NCBI GenBank assembly: GCA_946480585.1
Contig: CAMLKQ010000087.1
Coordinates: forward strand, 1-8,338
Source of the DNA: an uncultured Kangiella sp.
GTDB lineage: Bacteria; Pseudomonadota; Gammaproteobacteria; Enterobacterales; DSM-103792
Direction of reading: 5' to 3'
DNA: 8,338 bases
The position numbers and the translations under genes were made by a program. Under the pieces are notes generated by a model. The model did not search any database and was not told where the DNA came from. It worked only from the letters and a program-made list of their open reading frames with translations. Numbering within the stretch: the first letter of the stretch is position 1; every line of letters starts with the position of its first letter. This document shows positions 7,073 to 8,338 of this stretch, piece by piece.

Positions 7073-7076
7073 CTCC
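7073..7076 (-). promoter_or_regulatory. Ribosome binding site of the receptor gene
   Basis: GGAG on the minus strand lies 5 bases before the ATG at 7067-7065. It favours this start over the in-frame ATG at codon 5. Confidence 0.7.
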
Positions 7077-7113
7077 GTTTGCAGGTTTTTCTACGTTTCC
7101 ACGTCTTTTTTCT

Positions 7114-7131
7114 CCCGCCCTCGTGGGCGGG
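7114..7131 (-). repeat. GC-rich hairpin in the receptor mRNA leader
   Basis: CCCGCCC (7114-7120) pairs perfectly with GGGCGGG (7125-7131) around a 4-base loop, 47 bases before the receptor start codon. On the receptor strand the stem is followed by an A-run rather than a U-run, so it is not a standard terminator for that gene. It may shape or protect the 5' leader. Confidence 0.6.
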
Positions 7132-7204
7132 GGTGTCGTCAGATGTCTGTCTCATCTGCGACCCCGGACTGCATTGCTCGGGTACAACGGTGCTGATGCT
7201 GTGG

Positions 7205-7230
7205 GCGGTTTTGCTCCTGTTCAAAACCGC
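7205..7230. repeat. Perfect 9-bp inverted repeat upstream of the receptor gene
   Basis: GCGGTTTTG (7205-7213) and CAAAACCGC (7222-7230) are exact complements separated by 8 bases. The loop read on the minus strand contains AGGAG, but no start codon follows at a useful distance. It could be a regulator binding site or an RNA hairpin in the receptor leader; no U-run follows on either strand. Confidence 0.6.
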
Positions 7231-7357
7231 TGGTCCGGCCTGGTCGCCGGGGTGTTTCTCCTCACATGGCAAAAACTCATGTCGCCGGAGGCTACGCCGG
7301 CGCTGCACGGCTGACAAGAGTGCCAGTTGTAAGCTGCTGTTCGGCCATCCAATCGAG

Positions 7358-7363
7358 TACAAT
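7358..7363 (+). promoter_or_regulatory. Candidate -10 element of the glyA promoter
   Basis: TACAAT (five of six to TATAAT) lies 40 bases before the glyA ATG and would start transcription near 7370, giving a leader of about 34 bases. The -35 region at the proper distance (around 7334-7340, CTGCTGT) is poor. The leader is too short for a known riboswitch. Confidence 0.5.
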
Positions 7364-7403
7364 GCGCGCTCATTTTTTGGCCCCCTCATCCGGTAACCGA
7401 ACC

Positions 7404-8338
7404 ATGCTGCGCAACCCCGCTACCCTGGCCCAATACGACGCCGAACTCTGGTCGGCGATGGAACACGAACGTCACCGTCAGGAAGAGCATATTGAGCTCA
7501 TCGCCTCCGAGAACTACACCAGCGCCCGGGTGATGGCGGCGCAGGGCTCGGTGCTGACCAACAAGTACGCCGAGGGTTATCCGGGCAAGCGTTACTACGG
7601 CGGCTGCGAATACGTCGACGTGGCCGAGCAACTGGCCATTGACCGGGTCAAGCAGCTGTTTGGCGCCGATTACGCCAACGTCCAGCCACATTCCGGCTCG
7701 CAAGCCAACTCGGCCGTGTACATGGCGCTGCTGAATCCGGGCGACACCGTGCTCGGCATGTCGCTGGCCCACGGTGGCCACCTGACCCACGGCTCGCCGG
7801 TCAACTTCTCCGGCAAGCTCTACAAGAGTGTGCAGTACGGCCTGACCCCGGCCGGTTACATCGATTACGACCACGCCGAAGCGCTGGCCCTCGAGCACAA
7901 GCCGAAGATGATCCTCGGCGGCTTCTCGGCCTATTCGCGCGTCGTCGACTGGAAGCGGTTGCGTGAGATCGCCGACAAAGTAGGCGCTTACTTTATGGTC
8001 GACATGGCGCACGTCGCCGGCCTCGTCGCCGCCGGTGAATACCCGAACCCGGTGCCTTATGCCGACGTGGTGACCTCGACCACCCACAAGACCCTGCGCG
8101 GTCCGCGCGGCGGCGTGATTCTGACCAAGGCCAATCCGGAGCTGGAGAAGAAGTTCCAGAGCGCCGTGTTCCCGGGCGGCCAAGGCGGCCCGCTGATGCA
8201 CGTCATCGCCGCCAAGGCCGTGGCGTTCAAGGAAGCGCTGGAGCCGGAATTCAAGGCTTATCAAAAGCAGGTGGTCGCCAACGCCAAGGCCATGGCCAAG
8301 GTGTTCATGGACCGCGGTTACGACATCGTCTCCGGCGG
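7404..8338 (+). CDS. glyA: Serine hydroxymethyltransferase, N-terminal three quarters (runs off the right edge)
   Basis: This PLP enzyme interconverts serine plus tetrahydrofolate with glycine plus 5,10-methylene-tetrahydrofolate in the cytoplasm, supplying glycine and one-carbon units. The 311 residues in the window begin [16 protein letters not shown] and align without gaps (from memory) to E. coli GlyA through VSGG. Signatures include [68 protein letters not shown] and [13 protein letters not shown]. The PLP-binding lysine is K229 in [13 protein letters not shown]. About 105 residues are missing only because the window ends. The ATG start matches the family's N terminus; the ribosome binding site is weak. 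It is divergent from the receptor gene and appears to have its own promoter. The call is secure. Confidence 0.99.
   Translation, partial: MLRNPATLAQYDAELWSAMEHERHRQEEHIELIASENYTSARVMAAQGSVLTNKYAEGYPGKRYYGGCEYVDVAEQLAIDRVKQLFGADYANVQPHSGSQANSAVYMALLNPGDTVLGMSLAHGGHLTHGSPVNFSGKLYKSVQYGLTPAGYIDYDHAEALALEHKPKMILGGFSAYSRVVDWKRLREIADKVGAYFMVDMAHVAGLVAAGEYPNPVPYADVVTSTTHKTLRGPRGGVILTKANPELEKKFQSAVFPGGQGGPLMHVIAAKAVAFKEALEPEFKAYQKQVVANAKAMAKVFMDRGYDIVSG

Larger units (their letters stand above)
7068..7403. promoter_or_regulatory. Divergent intergenic control region, receptor gene / glyA
   Basis: This 336-base stretch separates two divergently transcribed genes and contains no convincing coding sequence. 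The glyA promoter candidate lies within about 50 bases of glyA. The remaining 270 or so bases belong to the receptor side and hold two good hairpins (7114-7131 and 7205-7230) and a weaker one, CGCCGG/CCGGCG, around 7283-7302. I found no strong minus-strand promoter; a TTGAAC at about 7223-7218, seventeen bases from a poor CAGCAT, is the best -35 candidate and is weak. No PurR-type palindrome is visible. Confidence 0.5.

Noticed and set aside
7205..7230. 9-bp inverted repeat as an intrinsic terminator
   Set aside because: No T-run follows the stem on either strand, and no gene ends nearby; both flanking genes point away from it.
7364..7403. Riboswitch in the glyA leader
   Set aside because: If the TACAAT promoter is right the leader is only about 34 bases, too short for a glycine or tetrahydrofolate aptamer, and no conserved core is visible.
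7386..8264. Long open frame (292 codons) on the minus strand opposite glyA
   Set aside because: It is the antisense shadow of a highly conserved, GC-rich glyA gene; its product is a low-complexity mix rich in V, G, R and H with no recognisable domain, and such shadows are often misannotated.

Overview
The window looks like chromosomal DNA from a GC-rich gammaproteobacterium. The partial glyA product is nearly collinear with Escherichia coli GlyA. The large TonB-dependent receptor indicates an outer membrane. I cannot name the genus. There is no mobile element, CRISPR array, tRNA or rRNA gene that I can support.

Positions 1-4291, all on the minus strand, hold one compact gene group. Read in the direction of transcription it encodes a DNA photolyase, a small SnoaL/NTF2-fold protein, a short-chain dehydrogenase/reductase (SDR), an FAD-dependent amine-oxidase-like protein, and a DUF1365 protein that runs off the left edge. 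Two of the junctions are 4-base ATGA overlaps and one is a 6-base gap, so at least the last four genes form one transcription unit. About 35 bases upstream of the photolyase GTG start is a TGATCC-18 bp-TAAAA element. It matches the promoter type I recall for the ECF sigma factor RpoE paired with the anti-sigma factor ChrR, which drives singlet-oxygen responses. The gene content is also that of ChrR-type singlet-oxygen regulons, where a fatty-acid methyltransferase (Cfa family) commonly accompanies DUF1365. The likely theme is photo-oxidative stress: the photolyase repairs UV-damaged DNA, while the SDR, flavoprotein and DUF1365 protein probably modify membrane fatty acids.

Positions 4391-4426 are a perfect 16-bp stem terminator that separates this group from the gene upstream. 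Positions 4443-7067 (minus) encode an 874-residue TonB-dependent outer-membrane receptor with a signal peptide and plug domain; its ligand is unknown.

Positions 7068-7403 form the divergent control region between the receptor and glyA. It holds two clear hairpins on the receptor side and a -10-like TACAAT on the glyA side. From 7404 to the right edge (plus strand) lies the first three quarters of glyA, serine hydroxymethyltransferase, a housekeeping enzyme of one-carbon metabolism with no evident link to the stress operon.
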